A stretch of DNA of 64,000 nt, taken from NCBI RefSeq assembly GCF_933775445.1, contig NC_065877.1, forward strand, positions 20,584,001 to 20,648,000, read 5' to 3'. The notes under the pieces are model-generated. The model saw only the letters and a program-made list of their open reading frames with translations. It did not search any database and was not told the origin of the DNA. This DNA is from Argentina anserina. Its lineage: Eukaryota > Streptophyta > Magnoliopsida > Rosales > Rosaceae. The position numbers and the translations under genes were made by a program. The stretch's first letter is position 1, and every line of letters starts with the position of its first letter. Of this stretch, positions 46,301 through 58,650 are shown in pieces.

Positions 46301-48678
46301 GGAGTTCTGAATTTTAGAAACTAAGAAAACCAAATTTGAAAGACACGAATACAAAACACGATGAGATTAAGAAGAACCTCGAACTAGCGGTCCGCTGTTC
46401 AGCAATGGCCTTTCTCCGGCTACGCCGCCAAAAAGTAGTTGGAATGTTGGGTTCACTATGTGAAAAACTGAAGGATTTGAACAAATGGTGTAGTAACAAA
46501 CATTTCATAGTCAGCATTTACAGGTTTTAAATTAAGCAGAGGACCAAAAAATATAATAAAATCATGGAAAGGAGCGTACAAAACACACGTGATAGGGAAG
46601 TGCCTAGCAGAAGTCATCAATGAATTGAGGTTGAATTTGTCAAGTCAGATTACGTAGATTACCTCATTTTTCTATCAAAAGCAGCCGTGGGTCGCAACAT
46701 CATATTTCGCAATGAAGGACCTGCTACATTTGAGGCAGCATCAAATCGTCCACGGAACTGAAGGCTCTCATCCTTTTCAGCACTACAACAGAAGAAACAT
46801 AATATAACTACATTACAACTTTGTACACTACACATTAATAACATCAAGGTATCACATATTTAAATTTCCCAGGTCAATCAGCTAACCTGTCAGGATCCAC
46901 TCTCTCTGAAAACCCATATAGAGGACTATTTGGTTCTAGTGGTGAATCACATGAGTCGTTTTCTGCAGAATCACTTTCCCCTGCTGCAGATATATGGGTC
47001 ATAAAGATTGCCTTGGTTGAACGGGGAATCAGCTGGCCTGGAAATCGCATTAGATCAACCAAGAGTTCCACAGAGTTCAACACAACAATCACTGACAAAT
47101 GCTTATATGAGTCCGCACACTCAATAGTCCCATCATTAGGCAAACCCTGATAAAAAAAATTTAAAAAAAACGACAACAACTATCAGATTGTAGCAAAGAA
47201 ATATAGCCTAGTATAACTCACCATAAGCTTATTCAAGACTTACCACCATTAACCTACTTTCAAGTCCTACAGCATCTGCTAGAACTTTAAATAAGATCGC
47301 TTGAGGACGGCATGACCCATTCCGTATTTGCCCCAGTAGCTGAACTCCTCTATTTTCAAACATGTGGGATGTTTCTTCCAGTCCAGCTTTTGCTGGACTT
47401 TCTGAGTTTGGCCGTTTGTAAAAATCTGAAACCTGTGCCATTTATCAATATTTGAAAAATAAATAAACAGCAGAGCTAATCATAATACTAGGCTTTAAAC
47501 AACTCATTAACAATCATATGTTCTTAGCCTTTGTAATCTAGAGAAATTTATTTGGTTTGTAGGTGGCAAGATGATGATATCTTCTCCAAAATCAAATTTT
47601 AGATCATTATGTCATCATGACTCAAATCTTAATTAGGATTAGAGATGATCAATGGTACAACATAGCAGTTGTTGACAATCGAATCGAAAAAATTATGTGA
47701 CATTTGAAAATTAGATCAAATGGGAGCGTGCTGACACAAGTAGCTTCATTCTCACCAATCCAGCGATCTTTTTTATCATTGCATGTGGATTTGAGTTCAA
47801 TCCTTTCACTAGTGCCGAAATCAGTTGCTTCAACATGGACAACTTTTTGTCTTTTGCAGTATCTACAAGAATGATATCAGCTTTCAAACCCTCTGCTTCC
47901 AAAGAATGAAGTTCATCAAGAGAAGGAATATCATCGAAACCCTCCTTGAGCCTTTTCTCCTGTACATTGACATACTTAGTCAACTTCAGTAATCACACTT
48001 CAAGTATTGGTTGGAAATTTCGATGAATTAATATAAAAGTTATGAACAACACCAATAACTAAAATAATAGTGCAACATCCAAATAACATCACTGTATTCA
48101 ATCATCAATTTTCCAGTAATAGCTCTCAACTTATGTGCATTGTTACTATAGTTATGAGAAAACGTGAGGGGTCCATGTTATAAGCATACTTATTGTTAAT
48201 GAAAGAGAATAGATTTCAGATCATTTGAAAAACTGTTTTAATAAACAGTCATAGAAAACGGGTTGTCTGTGTGTGTCTGTGTATGTTTTCTTTAAAGCCA
48301 CGTCTATCGCTAGGGGAGCCCAAATTCAACATTCATAAGACAAGATGTAACACCAAGCAACAATAACAGCCACAACAAATCATGACTGTAACCAATAACT
48401 AATAATTAATGCCAAAAATTAAATCTCACCGGAATGACAGAGTAAAAACCATTCGGTATCGGTTCAAAAAGCATTCCTGTTTGCCATAGAACTTGTGATG
48501 CTTTCTGAGGTGAAAACACATCTTGATCCAAGCTTCTAGGAGAATCCGTATTACTCAAGGTCTCTTCTTGTGAGCCCAAAGATACAGACCCAAATCTTTC
48601 TTCAAAATCTGATGGCCACCATGAAGCGTTTGAAAGCTCTTGCTCTGCTGGCCCAGCATCATCTCGTATATCCTCCAT
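37304..48678 (-). CDS. Raf-like MAPKKK with EDR1-type domain, 16 coding exons
   Basis: Coding exons in order: 48430-48678, 47756-47959, 47244-47432, 46887-47146, 46663-46782, 46378-46455, 44926-45021, 44295-44381, 42505-42616, 40777-41008, 40082-40205, 39940-39959, 39655-39811, 37640-37928, 37484-37556, 37304-37386. All junctions are GT-AG, phases agree, and the sum is 2373 nt (790 residues plus TGA). Residues about 80-270 form the EDR1-type domain (PSLDELHSLEAEGLKADI, GQIRNGSCRPQAILFKVLAD, GTIECADSYKHLSVIVVL). A basic linker follows (RRRSISITPEIGDDIVRA). The kinase domain has the Gly loop VGIGFFGEV (about 541-548), VAIK Lys 561, HRDLK 655-659, DFG 675-677 and APE 700-702, so it should be active. 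The protein resembles the Arabidopsis Raf13/14/15 type, remembered but not searched. EDR1 relatives act in stress and defence signalling; the substrate is unknown. Confidence 0.94.
38902..39544. mobile_element. 643-bp inverted-repeat transposon in a kinase intron, 8-bp target duplication
   Basis: The ends ctatgaagcacggacacg and (complement) ctatgtagcacggacacg form an 18-bp terminal inverted repeat with one mismatch. GTAGCAGT flanks it on both sides (38894-38901 and 39545-39552), an 8-bp duplication as made by hAT transposases. Subterminal regions are packed with GGACAC/GTGTCC motifs. The centre holds two direct copies of a roughly 130-bp unit (about 39126-39250 and 39262-39380). It lies in the intron between exons 39655-39811 and 37640-37928. 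It encodes no transposase. Confidence 0.8.
42667..42960. repeat. Recent 147-bp tandem duplication in a kinase intron
   Basis: Copies at 42667-42813 and 42814-42960 are nearly identical; the one change I see is gagaatgacc against gagaacgacc. It lies in the intron between exons 44295-44381 and 42505-42616. Confidence 0.9.
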
Positions 48679-48822
48679 GTCTTTATGTATTTAGAATTCA
48701 AAACCATTTCGCCCCCACTTTCTACCCCATAAAAGATGTCCTCAACCTAATACTACTCCGTTAGACGCAACACATAAATTACAAGAATTCAAATATACCG
48801 ACTTCTTCAGGCTGGAGGCCAT
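48555..48822 (-). other. Possible upstream ORF overlapping the kinase start
   Basis: A likely 29-nt 5' UTR exon lies at 48799-48827 (acceptor GCAG before it, donor GTATAT after it). Spliced to the next exon (starting 48680) it supplies an ATG at 48822 in a different frame from the kinase ATG. That frame reads MASSLKKS-TWRIYEMMLG and stops at 48555-48557, 49 residues in all, overlapping the main start. It could lower kinase translation. It depends on inferred splicing. Confidence 0.4.
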
Positions 48823-50427
48823 CAGACCTGCAAATAAACCAAAGCCAAAATTTGATCAAAGATGAAATTACTATTTGATACAGAATGTCTTAATCAGCGA
48901 AGGACCATAAAAAGAGTAAAATTAAGCAACTCACTCAACTGGAATGAAAAAAGAAACACAAAGAGCTAACTGGAATCCTACTCTCCCCCAAACTCCCAAA
49001 TATACTTATATATGTCCTTTGGAATGACTCATAAAGGATAATGTAATTGACTACTATATCGCAGTGGAACAGTAACACATGTGATAAAGTTTTCATTACA
49101 GGAAAATGCAAGGAGAAATGTCTCTTATAAGATATTCATTGATCCCAAAATATGTGTTCTCATTTATGTACGTTGCTGGTATCCTTAATGAAGAGGAGAT
49201 TAAAATAAAATGGAATGAGTAGGTAACTGTATACATGCAAGAAGTCAGTAGGTAGCTTAGGGAGGGACTTGGCATGAATGAAGCAGAAAGTTGATAATCA
49301 TTAACAAAATATAATTAAATAGTGGAGTTTCATGAGTTTCCCATTCTATAAGTTTCCATACTTCTTACTGTATATTGATCATCACATTCTTTACTTCAAG
49401 AAGCCACAATGACGGCATTTGCTATAATTGTAGCATTAACAAAGAAATAGATTGTAGCAACTAGTGAACTTAGTATAAGTAGGTATACACTTGTGATATG
49501 ATCACATAGCTCATTATATGGATACGGTATATTTTCACTTCAGAATCATCACACAAAACCTCCACGTTTGCCACTCCTTATTTCCCCATAGATCAATCAA
49601 CATCATATTTTGAAGCAACTATTCTATGCCATTATGTTTAAGCAAAGAGAAGACAGGAGGAAAAACTTCAAAGCAAGAAGAAAAACAAATATCACTTCTC
49701 CTAGACATATTAGTGTACCAATAATGACCTACCAATAGGTTGTGATGCTTCCAAATACAATCTTTAGGGTCAAAATCTGAATGGAATTAATAAACCAATG
49801 AGCAACACTAAACTCACATCCAAGTCACCTCAATTTTGCGATCAATACAGTATCGTGAATTTGAAACCTCGATGATTGATCAGTAGCAAGTTAAACCCTC
49901 AATTCGAAGACATACATAGCCAAACGACTCTAGTTCATTTCTCACTCCCTCTTTAATCCCGGCACCACAGGCACCAAATGAGCCCATCCTATAAAACAAA
50001 AATGCATATCTAGATCCTAGCAGAGCCAAATTTATTACTGCCCAAAGTCCAAGCGCCGCGGATTCTCCACTTTGTAATCACAAATATGAAACAAACAAAA
50101 AACACGAAACCTACAGTCTGACCTGCACATGTTAATACGAAATGAACGAAGCTTAAGCATCAGAGATCAGACACTATAATTCATTACAAAAATCCATCAC
50201 TCCCTAAAGACCTAATCAAAGAATGCTACTCCTTACTAAGTTCAAATTCGCCGCTAAAGCTACACTAGAAGCCTACATTCATATACAAATCTAAATCATG
50301 CTTCCACTGATCAAACGAAGAACACAATCACACTGAAATTCACGATTCCAAAATGTAAAGACGAAAAACGATTAGATTAGATTACGAGGATTCAAGCTGG
50401 TTAAGAAGAGAGAAGGAAGGAATTTAC

Positions 50428-50720
50428 CGCCAGGAGATCCAAGAATTCGAATCCAGACCAGGTTTGGTGCGCAGTAACATTTGAATCTCAACTTTTACAT
50501 GATCGCGATTCTCAGCCGAGAAATCCAGAGCGTTCTAGTGAGAGGGAGAGAGAGAGAGAGCTGAGATTGATACAGAGAGTGATGATGGAAACGAGGAAGG
50601 ACGAGAGAGAGGGGGGAGGGAGAGGAGGAAGAAGAAAGCGATGGGGTTTTGGAGAGAAAGGGAGGGAGGGAGGGAGGAGGAGGAGGAGGATAGAAAAGAA
50701 TGAGTGAGAGTTGAGGTGGT
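50428..50720 (-). promoter_or_regulatory. First (non-coding) exon and promoter-proximal region of the kinase gene
   Basis: On the minus strand a donor (CTGGCG|GTAAAT) ends an exon at 50428. Upstream is a strong pyrimidine tract of TCCTCC, CTCCCT and TCTCTC runs at about 50530-50695, typical of plant 5' leaders and core promoters. A 1.6-kb 5' UTR intron would lead to the small exon at 48799-48827. Confidence 0.5.
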
Positions 50721-50889
50721 GAGTCACGTGCAGAGCGACGGGGGATCTGGGGACCTCTCCCCGACAGCCAGCTGGCACAGGGGTGGCTCACCAACATCCA
50801 CAACCTTCATCCGCGTGAATCACCCCCTTTCTCTTTTTAATTCCCCCCAACTTAAAAAAAATGAGGAACATTTTAATATTCTTTGATCG

Positions 50890-52330
50890 GAGCTGAAGTA
50901 GCAAGCAAGCCACATTCACCCCGTTAGTATTCCGATCACAAATTCGACGATTCTTTAAACATACTAGGCACGAACTGATGAGAGTACTTTGGGGTTGTAT
51001 TGCTGTGTCGTTCGGCCGATTCTACCACAACAAGTATTATTCATGAATAGGAATCAAATAAGTTTGCAAGACGCAAAAAAATGGGAGGCAGGGTAGGCAA
51101 CAACCACAACCAAAGACCATGACCGCCACCCGTGTGGTTTACCAATGCAAATATGGTAGAACTTTGGTAGACCAAATCAGTCAATACCGGGGCCTAGGCA
51201 TTCCGCACGTGCTCCTTTACATGTAGGTCAAGCTGGTGATGCTCTTCAACTAGAGTTAATAGCCATTGCTAAGACTTTGACAATGTTCTATTATTCCTCG
51301 GCCAGCTACTTCTTAGTCCCAAATTATGCATATAAAAATTATATGGATACGCTTGTGAGAGAAAATTAGGTATGTATAGAAAGATTTTTGTTACAGCCTA
51401 ATGGTTAATGGGTTTTAAGAACCAAAGGAAGAGTTTTTGTTCTTTTTAAAAGGGGGGACTAAGCCAATGAAAACTCGCACCCAGACTCCAACAAACTCAA
51501 AGTAAATAAACTTTGCAACAGGGGGGGACATGTGATGCAACAGCCTGAACTCCGAGCTACCAAGGAAGAGCCTTGTCATGCTAGTAATTAATTGTTGTAT
51601 GCAGAATTTATAGTGTTTCATTAATGGGCCTTATTGGTGATCGTTTTACAAAATGTGGAACCTCAAGTAATTAATTGTTGTATGTGACATTGGTATACTC
51701 AAAACCTTATTGATATTTTTAAATCAACTATAAAGATGAATAATAATCAGAAAGTTTTTTTTTTTGGTATTTCATTATGCATCCAATTTTCTAACCTCAT
51801 TTAAACTAAGGGTGCGGCTATTATCACCTCACTATCTACTTTGTTCACCCCCTTTACGTATTTCACCCCACATTTTAAATTTAACATTAAATTTGTTTAT
51901 TTCACCCACTTATTTTTCCAAAACTGTTCTTAGATGAGATATCGATTTGAAAAATATAATTTTTAGAGACAATCTTTCAATTAATTTACAGTAATATAAA
52001 AAGAATGATATAATTTTCAAATAGAATCATAATCTGATTCATATATTTCTTTCTTAATTATATATTTTCTTTTTAATTTATTTTAAAAAAAATTAAGTGT
52101 TTATCTAATATAAATGCCAAAAAATCATAGATTAACAACTTTGAGTTGTGGAAAAAAATCATAGATTATCAACTTTGAGCAATGAAAAAAGATTGATTGG
52201 TGTTAGAATTTTTATTTGTGATGTTCAGTAGGTATTATAAAAATGTTATTAAGTTAACAGTAATGATTTATTATTTGAATAACGAATATCATACGAATAT
52301 CGAACAGAAAATATGAAAATTTCCAAACAG
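50890..52330. other. Intergenic region, possibly an RNase H remnant
   Basis: At about 51205-51290 plus, a frame reads APLHVGQAGDALQLELIAIAK, weakly like the plant RNase H domain of non-LTR elements (AxxxELxAIxxGL). Too short to call. At 51810 aagggtgcggctattatcacc resembles a MITE end, without a partner. Confidence 0.25.
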
Positions 52331-54080
52331 GCAGATTAGAGCTCAAACTGATCGTACCCAATCACCCGGCCAAATGCTTGGTTTCTGATTTAATTGCCAC
52401 AATCACCAAGTTCGTAGACCATACAACATTTAACATAACTCATACAACATATATGTCTCTCCATGATAATATTGTATCTAAAAACCAAGTGACTCATGCA
52501 ACAACAAAATATAAACAAAACCTTGTCAATAACCTAACTTACCGGAAGGTATATTTTCTTCCCTTCCGGTTTCATCCGCCACACAATAAACCATACTCAA
52601 TAAACTAATTTACCAGAATGTACATTTTTACCCTTCCGCCACAATATACAATTACACTACAAACAACCTCATTATTTCCACATATATTAAAATGAGACAA
52701 TAACATTATATAATATAACAATGTATATATGTATATTACGATTACCATTAAATACACATATAGAAATCACTATATTATATCAATAACCAAAATGTAACAT
52801 CAACATTGTGAGATTTACTCACCTTATCTCCTGCTTTGCGCCTTCTACAACGTCATGTGAGATTCACTCACTCATCCCGTCAATCACCTAAGTGACACAA
52901 TATTCACTTAGTAAATTAAAAACCAAACTAAATTTAACTAACCTATCTTTCTTTAAAAACTCCCTAAAACATTTGTCAACTTCCAACCCTTCTCGGTACC
53001 CTTTCACAACCTAAGTCAAAGTCTTGTCAAGCTCACATTCATGGATTTCGACAAATTTCATAACTAAGTGAACTCAACATCACTCTAATTATACTTCATT
53101 TGATAAAACATGAGCTTAGTAGAAGTTCTACCTAATCATAACAACGCACATAGCATAAACAAGAGTCATAACCTCACACCTCCATAGAAAATTTCATTGA
53201 AAAACAATGGCATTGTTGTCGGCCAAACACCACTTCCAACCACACCTCACACCTCAATTTCTTATCCTCACTAGCTCAAATATATTCCTAACTAGCAATA
53301 CCAACGAATTCAAATCTGAATGTCGAAATTTTCCTAACAATTGGGACTTCCTGAGATGATCTAACCTAAACAAGCCCAACTTCCCTCTTCGCTTCCAACA
53401 AATTCAAGCTACTTGCTTGGGTTGACACACTATTCCAACGGTGACCCAACACCACTACTACAAGCTCTAAAACGGCCGGAAAAGGGAACGACTCCAACAA
53501 GACTGTTGAACCCTCATTGTGTCAATGCGATGAGAGACGGAGTGCCACCAGCACAGACTTGGAGAAGACAGCCGTGCGGTTCCAATGGGACCAGTGGCGA
53601 CTGCAACTGCAGGCAAATGAGAGAGATCGATGGAGAGAAGATATGCGATGATTTGAAGAGGAAGCAAATGAATAGTCACAAGTCGTGCGGCTATTTTAGC
53701 TTGTTCTTTCTTCTTCTTTTTTGCAAATAGGATTTCCAATTTTCTCATTTTATACCATTCCAAACGGAAACTAAACTTTGTTTGCTAACAACTTTCACAT
53801 ATGATATCTTTTTTACGCTTGACGCATGTTTACGAACTTGTATCGACGAGCTCTACGACCTTCGTGAAGAAAGTTTTCAGAAAAGAGTGACGAGTTAAAA
53901 GTCAACTCTTGAGTCTTAGTAACTTCATCATTTTTTGAACTTTTGGCTCTCGAAAACAATTCCACTCTGAACAATGACTATTTAAAAGATGTGAAATAAG
54001 AATTTTCACACAATAAAATTCAATTAAATTCCAAGAATTACAGGAATTAAGAATTGAAAATTCAGATTATTACAAGGTAA
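52330..54080 (-). repeat. Probable gypsy LTR-like remnant
   Basis: No coding frame of note. Repeated phrases such as acttaccggaaggtat ... cccttccggtttcatccgcc and tgagatttactcacct / tgagattcactcactc are of the kind seen in long LTRs of dicot gypsy elements, probably in minus orientation. Ends are not defined. Confidence 0.3.
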
Positions 54081-54087
54081 TAAGATC

Positions 54088-54430
54088 AAGCCATTGTGGT
54101 ACGGAACTTTTCGTATTCTGAAGTAGATTGGAGACAATGCCTTCAAGTTAGATTTTCCACCTTAGTTAGGGATGTATTCAGTTATCAATGTTGAGTACCT
54201 GAAGCTATTTGAGCTGCCACTACTTGATGATGATGGGGACAACGATGACAACAAGACGATCCTACCATTAGTTGAAGATATGTGGTTGATCGACATGATC
54301 CATTAGTTGAAGATTGCATTTTGGAGCGAAAGGTGACTACAACACATAAAGGACATCAACCGACGTTTCTGATTGGACGTGCATGTCAAGTTCCAAGCAA
54401 AGCTAAATGGTTTAGTAAGGAAAAGGGAAC
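54088..54430 (+). pseudogene. Gypsy integrase C-terminal remnant
   Basis: One frame reads KPLWYGTFRILK-stop-IGDNAFKLDFPP-stop-LGMYSVINVEYLKLFE, then an acidic tail (LLDDDGDNDDNK). This matches the last part of gypsy integrase (GPFxIxxKIGDNAYKLxLP ... VNVxxLKLFEP). Two stops are visible. Everything upstream of it is lost. Confidence 0.65.
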
Positions 54431-54439
54431 TCTCGAGTT

Positions 54440-55050
54440 TCCTAATCTCCAATTTTAATTTAAACATGAGTTTAAGTTCCTAAAAAAGGAATGACCATGA
54501 TACATGTGTAACTTTTAGCTTTTAGGAATTAAGATCTATTTTCTAGTTGAAAAAGGAATAGATAGTCTAACTATGATAAAGAGTAGTCTTCTAGTTTGAT
54601 TAGGATTTATAAAGTTTTAGACTATAAATAGAGGGTTTAGGCATAGAGCCAAAACTAGAGTGATACAATTAGTATTAATGTAGCAAAGGCATAGGCAACA
54701 AAGATTGTAACATTTAAGTACAATAATAAGAGAAGAATTGGAGTGTTTCGTACCAACGCAAAATAAAAATAAAATTTAATTAATTAATAAAGAAAATTTC
54801 CAAGCCTTTAGAAATGGAAGCATATCCATAAATGTTAATATAGGATAGAAAAACTAATAACAAGCTACCTGGGACGTGCAAGGTCTAATCCATAAGAAAT
54901 GTATGATAATTAAAAAACTAATATAATTTAAATTAGAGAGAGTCTTAGCTGTGGGGGTTATTTAAAAAAGAAGAAGGAAAAACTACAAAAAGTATTTCCT
55001 CATAAGTCATAATTATTCACAATTGTCAAGTTGTATCTTAAAGCTCATTT
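54440..55050. other. LTR-like tail of the gypsy remnant and spacer
   Basis: Contains ACTATAAATAGAGGG (about 54622-54636), a good TATA box of the kind found in LTRs, followed by AT-rich DNA. Probably the 3' LTR of the broken element just upstream. No gene seen. Confidence 0.35.
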
Positions 55051-55054
55051 TGCT

Positions 55055-55170
55055 TTGTTCAATACCATTTGGTCTAGCGGCACCAGTCTTCCCTCTGTAC
55101 GTGGGAGTTCATGAGTTCGACTCACAATAATCTTGTTGTAATATTTGAGTTTAAAACAAAATTTTGTTTT
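55055..55170 (+). mobile_element. Probable tRNA-derived SINE
   Basis: TGGTCTAGCGG (55070-55080) fits an RNA polymerase III A box and GTTCGACTC (55115-55123) a B box; the two are about 35 bp apart as in plant SINEs and tRNAs. The sequence between does not fold into a proper tRNA cloverleaf as far as I can see. A T-rich tail follows at about 55150-55180. Confidence 0.5.
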
Positions 55171-55380
55171 GCTTGTTTTTTAAATCCCCTCCACCAAACA
55201 CATATTACTAATATGAGCGCTTTATGCAACGTTCGTAACATGTAGTTACCTTCATTTGTACTTTACTTAGCCCTTATTGTTGTAATTTCGAGTCATTGAG
55301 TCGTAGTATGAATCTTCGGTGGCATTAATGGCATTTTTGTGCTTAAACGAGTTGAAAACGCCGAAATAATCTATAATCCT

Positions 55381-56606
55381 TGTTGGACTAGCAAACCTAG
55401 TTGGATTAGGAGTCTTCATCTTTCGACGTTTCTGTTGCATTGACGATATATTGAGAATCCTACTTGCATTTGGGAAAGTCCTACTTGAAATAAAACTCTT
55501 ATTCTGTAACTTTCCTAATCATACTTTCATATTCTAGTAACTTACTTGATCGAGAAAGTTCCATGTTGTGAAATGGAAACTTTTATAATCTAATTGAGCT
55601 TATCTATCGCATATGTTTTTTTAAGACAATATTTGTCTAGATTATGACAGGTTTTTATGAATTATATTGTCTATATTCTTGTCGTTTATTATTTTCAAAT
55701 TTTAAAGATGAGATTATGTAGCTAGAATGAAGGAAAAAATAAAGGTAAAGTCAAAGCAAAGGAGGAGGGCATAAGAGACTTTCATGCAGCAAACATCATG
55801 CAATTAAGGAGAAGATAAAGAAAGAATGAGACAATCAAATTAAAGAAGAAAAATAACGAATTTATCAAAAGAGATTGTACCCACCAATGACAAAAATAAG
55901 TGAATTAAAAATAGAGAAAAAATGAAGAGATAAATGAGGGATTAAGTAAACAAAAAAAGATAATACAAGAGAGAAAGAACGAGACAACCAAATTAAAGAA
56001 AAAAAAAAGAAGGAATTGATTAAAGGAGATTGCACCCACCAATGACAAAAATAAGTGAAAGAAAAATAGAGGAAAAATAAGAAGAGATGAATGTGAGATT
56101 AAGTAAATAAAAAGAGATAATGCAAGAGAGAAAGAACGAGGCAACCAAATTAAAGGAGAAAAATAAGAAATTGATCAAAGGAGATTGCACCCACCAATGA
56201 CAAAAATAAGTGAAAGAAAAAGAGAGAGAAAATGAAGAGATAAAGGAGGGATTAAGTAAACAAAAAGAGATAATGCAAGAGAGAAAGAAGGAGACAACCC
56301 ACAAATTGAGGAGAAAAAGTCCAAGCTATAATAATCAAGAAGCCAAAACTCTTCTATAAATAGCACATCATTTACACTGAAAATTTATCACTTCTCCTTA
56401 GCATTCAAGAGTTAAAACTATACCAAAACACCACCATAAACGTCCCTCACAAATCTACTAAGCCGTCCACCCCAAAACCATCATCATCTCTACCGAGTTC
56501 CACCTATTGCAGCCGTACCTCTAAGGTTCCTACAATGTGTGATTCTCGTAACTCATCTCTATGGTTTCGTTTATTTGTGTTAATCTAAAATTCTTTATCT
56601 ATGAAG
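55381..56606 (+). repeat. Truncated 5' LTR of the Athila-like element
   Basis: Starts about TGTTGGACTAGC; the exact start is uncertain. It contains three purine-rich tandem units at a 155-bp spacing (gagattg(t/c)acccaccaatg at 55871, 56026 and 56181), a TATA box (TCTATAAATAG near 56352) and ends abruptly after tctatgaag. Confidence 0.7.
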
Positions 56607-57070
56607 TGTGAGATATCCAAGGAGTTGTAAAAGATGTGTTAGTGCAAGTTGACGAGTTGGTCATACCGGCCGATTTCATTATTCTTGACATGGAGGATGT
56701 TTACCAAGATGATATCCCTAATATCTTTGGTAAAGCTTTTATGGCCACAGTGGGGACAAAGATTGATGTGAAATTGGGTTTGCTCACCATGACCGTGTAT
56801 GACACCACAATTGGGTTCAAGATTTTTGATGAATTAAAGAAGCCTATGAGGTTGCAAAACGTTTACTCTATTGAAGTGGAGGACAAGATTGATGACTTGG
56901 TGGAGCACACTTTTCATGAGACTTCATCAAATGATGCATTTGAGTCGGCACTAGCACACTTTGAGATGGATTTTTGTGAGGATGAAACTTTGGAAGCCGG
57001 GGATCACCTTGACACTTATCTTCCTTTTCCTTTGCCCATAAAAAAAAGATGGTTACTATTGAAGAGATGA
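56607..57070 (+). pseudogene. Athila-like protease C-terminal part
   Basis: The frame reads VKDVLVQVDELVIPADFIILDMED then FGKAFMATVGTKIDV and LTMTVYD, the typical stretch after the protease active site in Athila-type polyproteins. The DTG active site itself is gone, removed by the deletion. A 144-codon open frame ends at 57070. Confidence 0.7.
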
Positions 57071-57359
57071 GACTTGTGAGGTGCATACCACTATCAATTA
57101 TCTCTCATGAATGCTAATTCTTCGGTTTTGAGTTCGGCTCATATTTAATTGAAGCCTCTTCCCTCACATTTAAAGTATGTTTATATTGATGATTCTCGAC
57201 ATTGCCCCTCATTATCTCTTCAGGCTTGTCACATGAGCAAAAGACTTTACTTCTTAATGTTCTTCGGAGGCATAAGAGTGCTTTTAGATGGAAGATTAGT
57301 GACATAAAACGGTTGAGTCCCACTCTTTGCATGCACCATATTTACATGGAGGATTAAGC

Positions 57360-58650
57360 AAAACCAAGGAGGGAAGTTCAAAGAAGATTGAACCCCTACA
57401 TGTTAGAGGTGGTGAAGAATGAGATTATTAAGCTCCTTGATAATGGAATCATCTATTCTATCTCTGATTCCAAATGAGTGTCTCTAATACAAGTGGTGCC
57501 TAAGATGGGAGGAATGACAGTGATGAAGAATGACAAGGGTGAGATGGTTCCACAAAGAATTGCAAACACATGGAGGGTTTGTGTCGACTACCGCAAGTTG
57601 AATGCTGCAACAAGGAAATATCACTTTCCACTCCCTTTCATTGATCAAATGTTGGAAAGGCTTGCGGGACAAGCATTCTATTGTTTCCTTGATGCTATAG
57701 TGGATATAATCAAGTCCTAATTGCCCCCAAAGATCAAGAGAAGACAACTTTCACATGCCCATATGGAATTTTTGCTTACCGGAGAATGTCTTTCAGATTA
57801 TGTAATGCATCTGCCACCTTCCAACGGTGTGTCATGGCCATTCTTGCCGAGTTGCTTGAGTTTGTATAAGTCTTCATGGATGACGTTTCTGTGTATGGAA
57901 ACTCATTTGAAAAATGTCTTGATCATCTCTCCCTTGTCCTTAAGAGGTGTGAAGAGACGAATCTAGTGCTTAATTGGGAGAAATGTCACCTCATGGTGCA
58001 AGAAGGGATTGTTCTTGGCCACAAAATATCATCTAAGGAGATTGAAGTAGATAAAGCAAATGTTGAAATCATTGAGAAGTTGCCCCCTCCCATGAATGTA
58101 AAAGGTGTAAGAAGTTTTCTTGGGCATGCCAGTTTTTACCAAAGGTTTATAAAAGATTTCTCCAAGATAGTGAAGCCTCTTTGTGATCTATTGGCCAAGG
58201 AGATTCAATTTCTATTTGATGAAGCATGTTTGAAGGCATTTGAGAGGATAAATGAGTTGCTTACGAATGCTCATATTATTTGCTCACCGAATTAGACTCT
58301 CTCATTTGAAATTATGTGTGATGCAAGTGATTACGCCTTGGGAGCAGTGTTGGGACAACGTAAGGAGAAACTCTTGCATGTCATCTACTATGCAAGCAAG
58401 ACCTTGAATGATGCCCAAGTAAACACTACCACCGAGAAAGAGTTATTGGCGATGGTATTTGCCTTAGAAAAGTTCTGAAGCTATCTCTTGGGGTCTAAAG
58501 TCATTATCCACACGGATCATTCCGCACTCAAGTATTTATTGTCTAAGAGTGATGCCAAGCCAAGACTTTTAAGATGGATCTTACTTCTTCAAGAGTTTGA
58601 CATTAAAATTGTCGACATGCCCGGCAAGGTTAACTTGGTAGCGGATCATC
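57360..58650 (+). pseudogene. Athila-like reverse transcriptase and RNase H, broken
   Basis: It spans several frames. Seen are VCVDYRKLNAATRKYHFPLP and MLERLAGQAFYCFLD (57560-57690), then after a shift the catalytic MDDVSVYGNSF (57876), FLGHASFYQRFIKDFSKI (about 58115), and RNase H with CDASDYALGAVLGQ (58318), EKELLAMVFALEKF and HTDHSALKYLL. A stop at 58293-58295 and TGA at about 58477 interrupt it. Confidence 0.85.

Noticed and set aside
55905..56366. Minus-strand frames encoding repeated hydrophobic LSFSLALSLF-type peptides (also 61578-62148)
   Set aside because: They are reverse readings of the purine-rich LTR repeats; pyrimidine-rich DNA always gives Leu/Phe/Ser.
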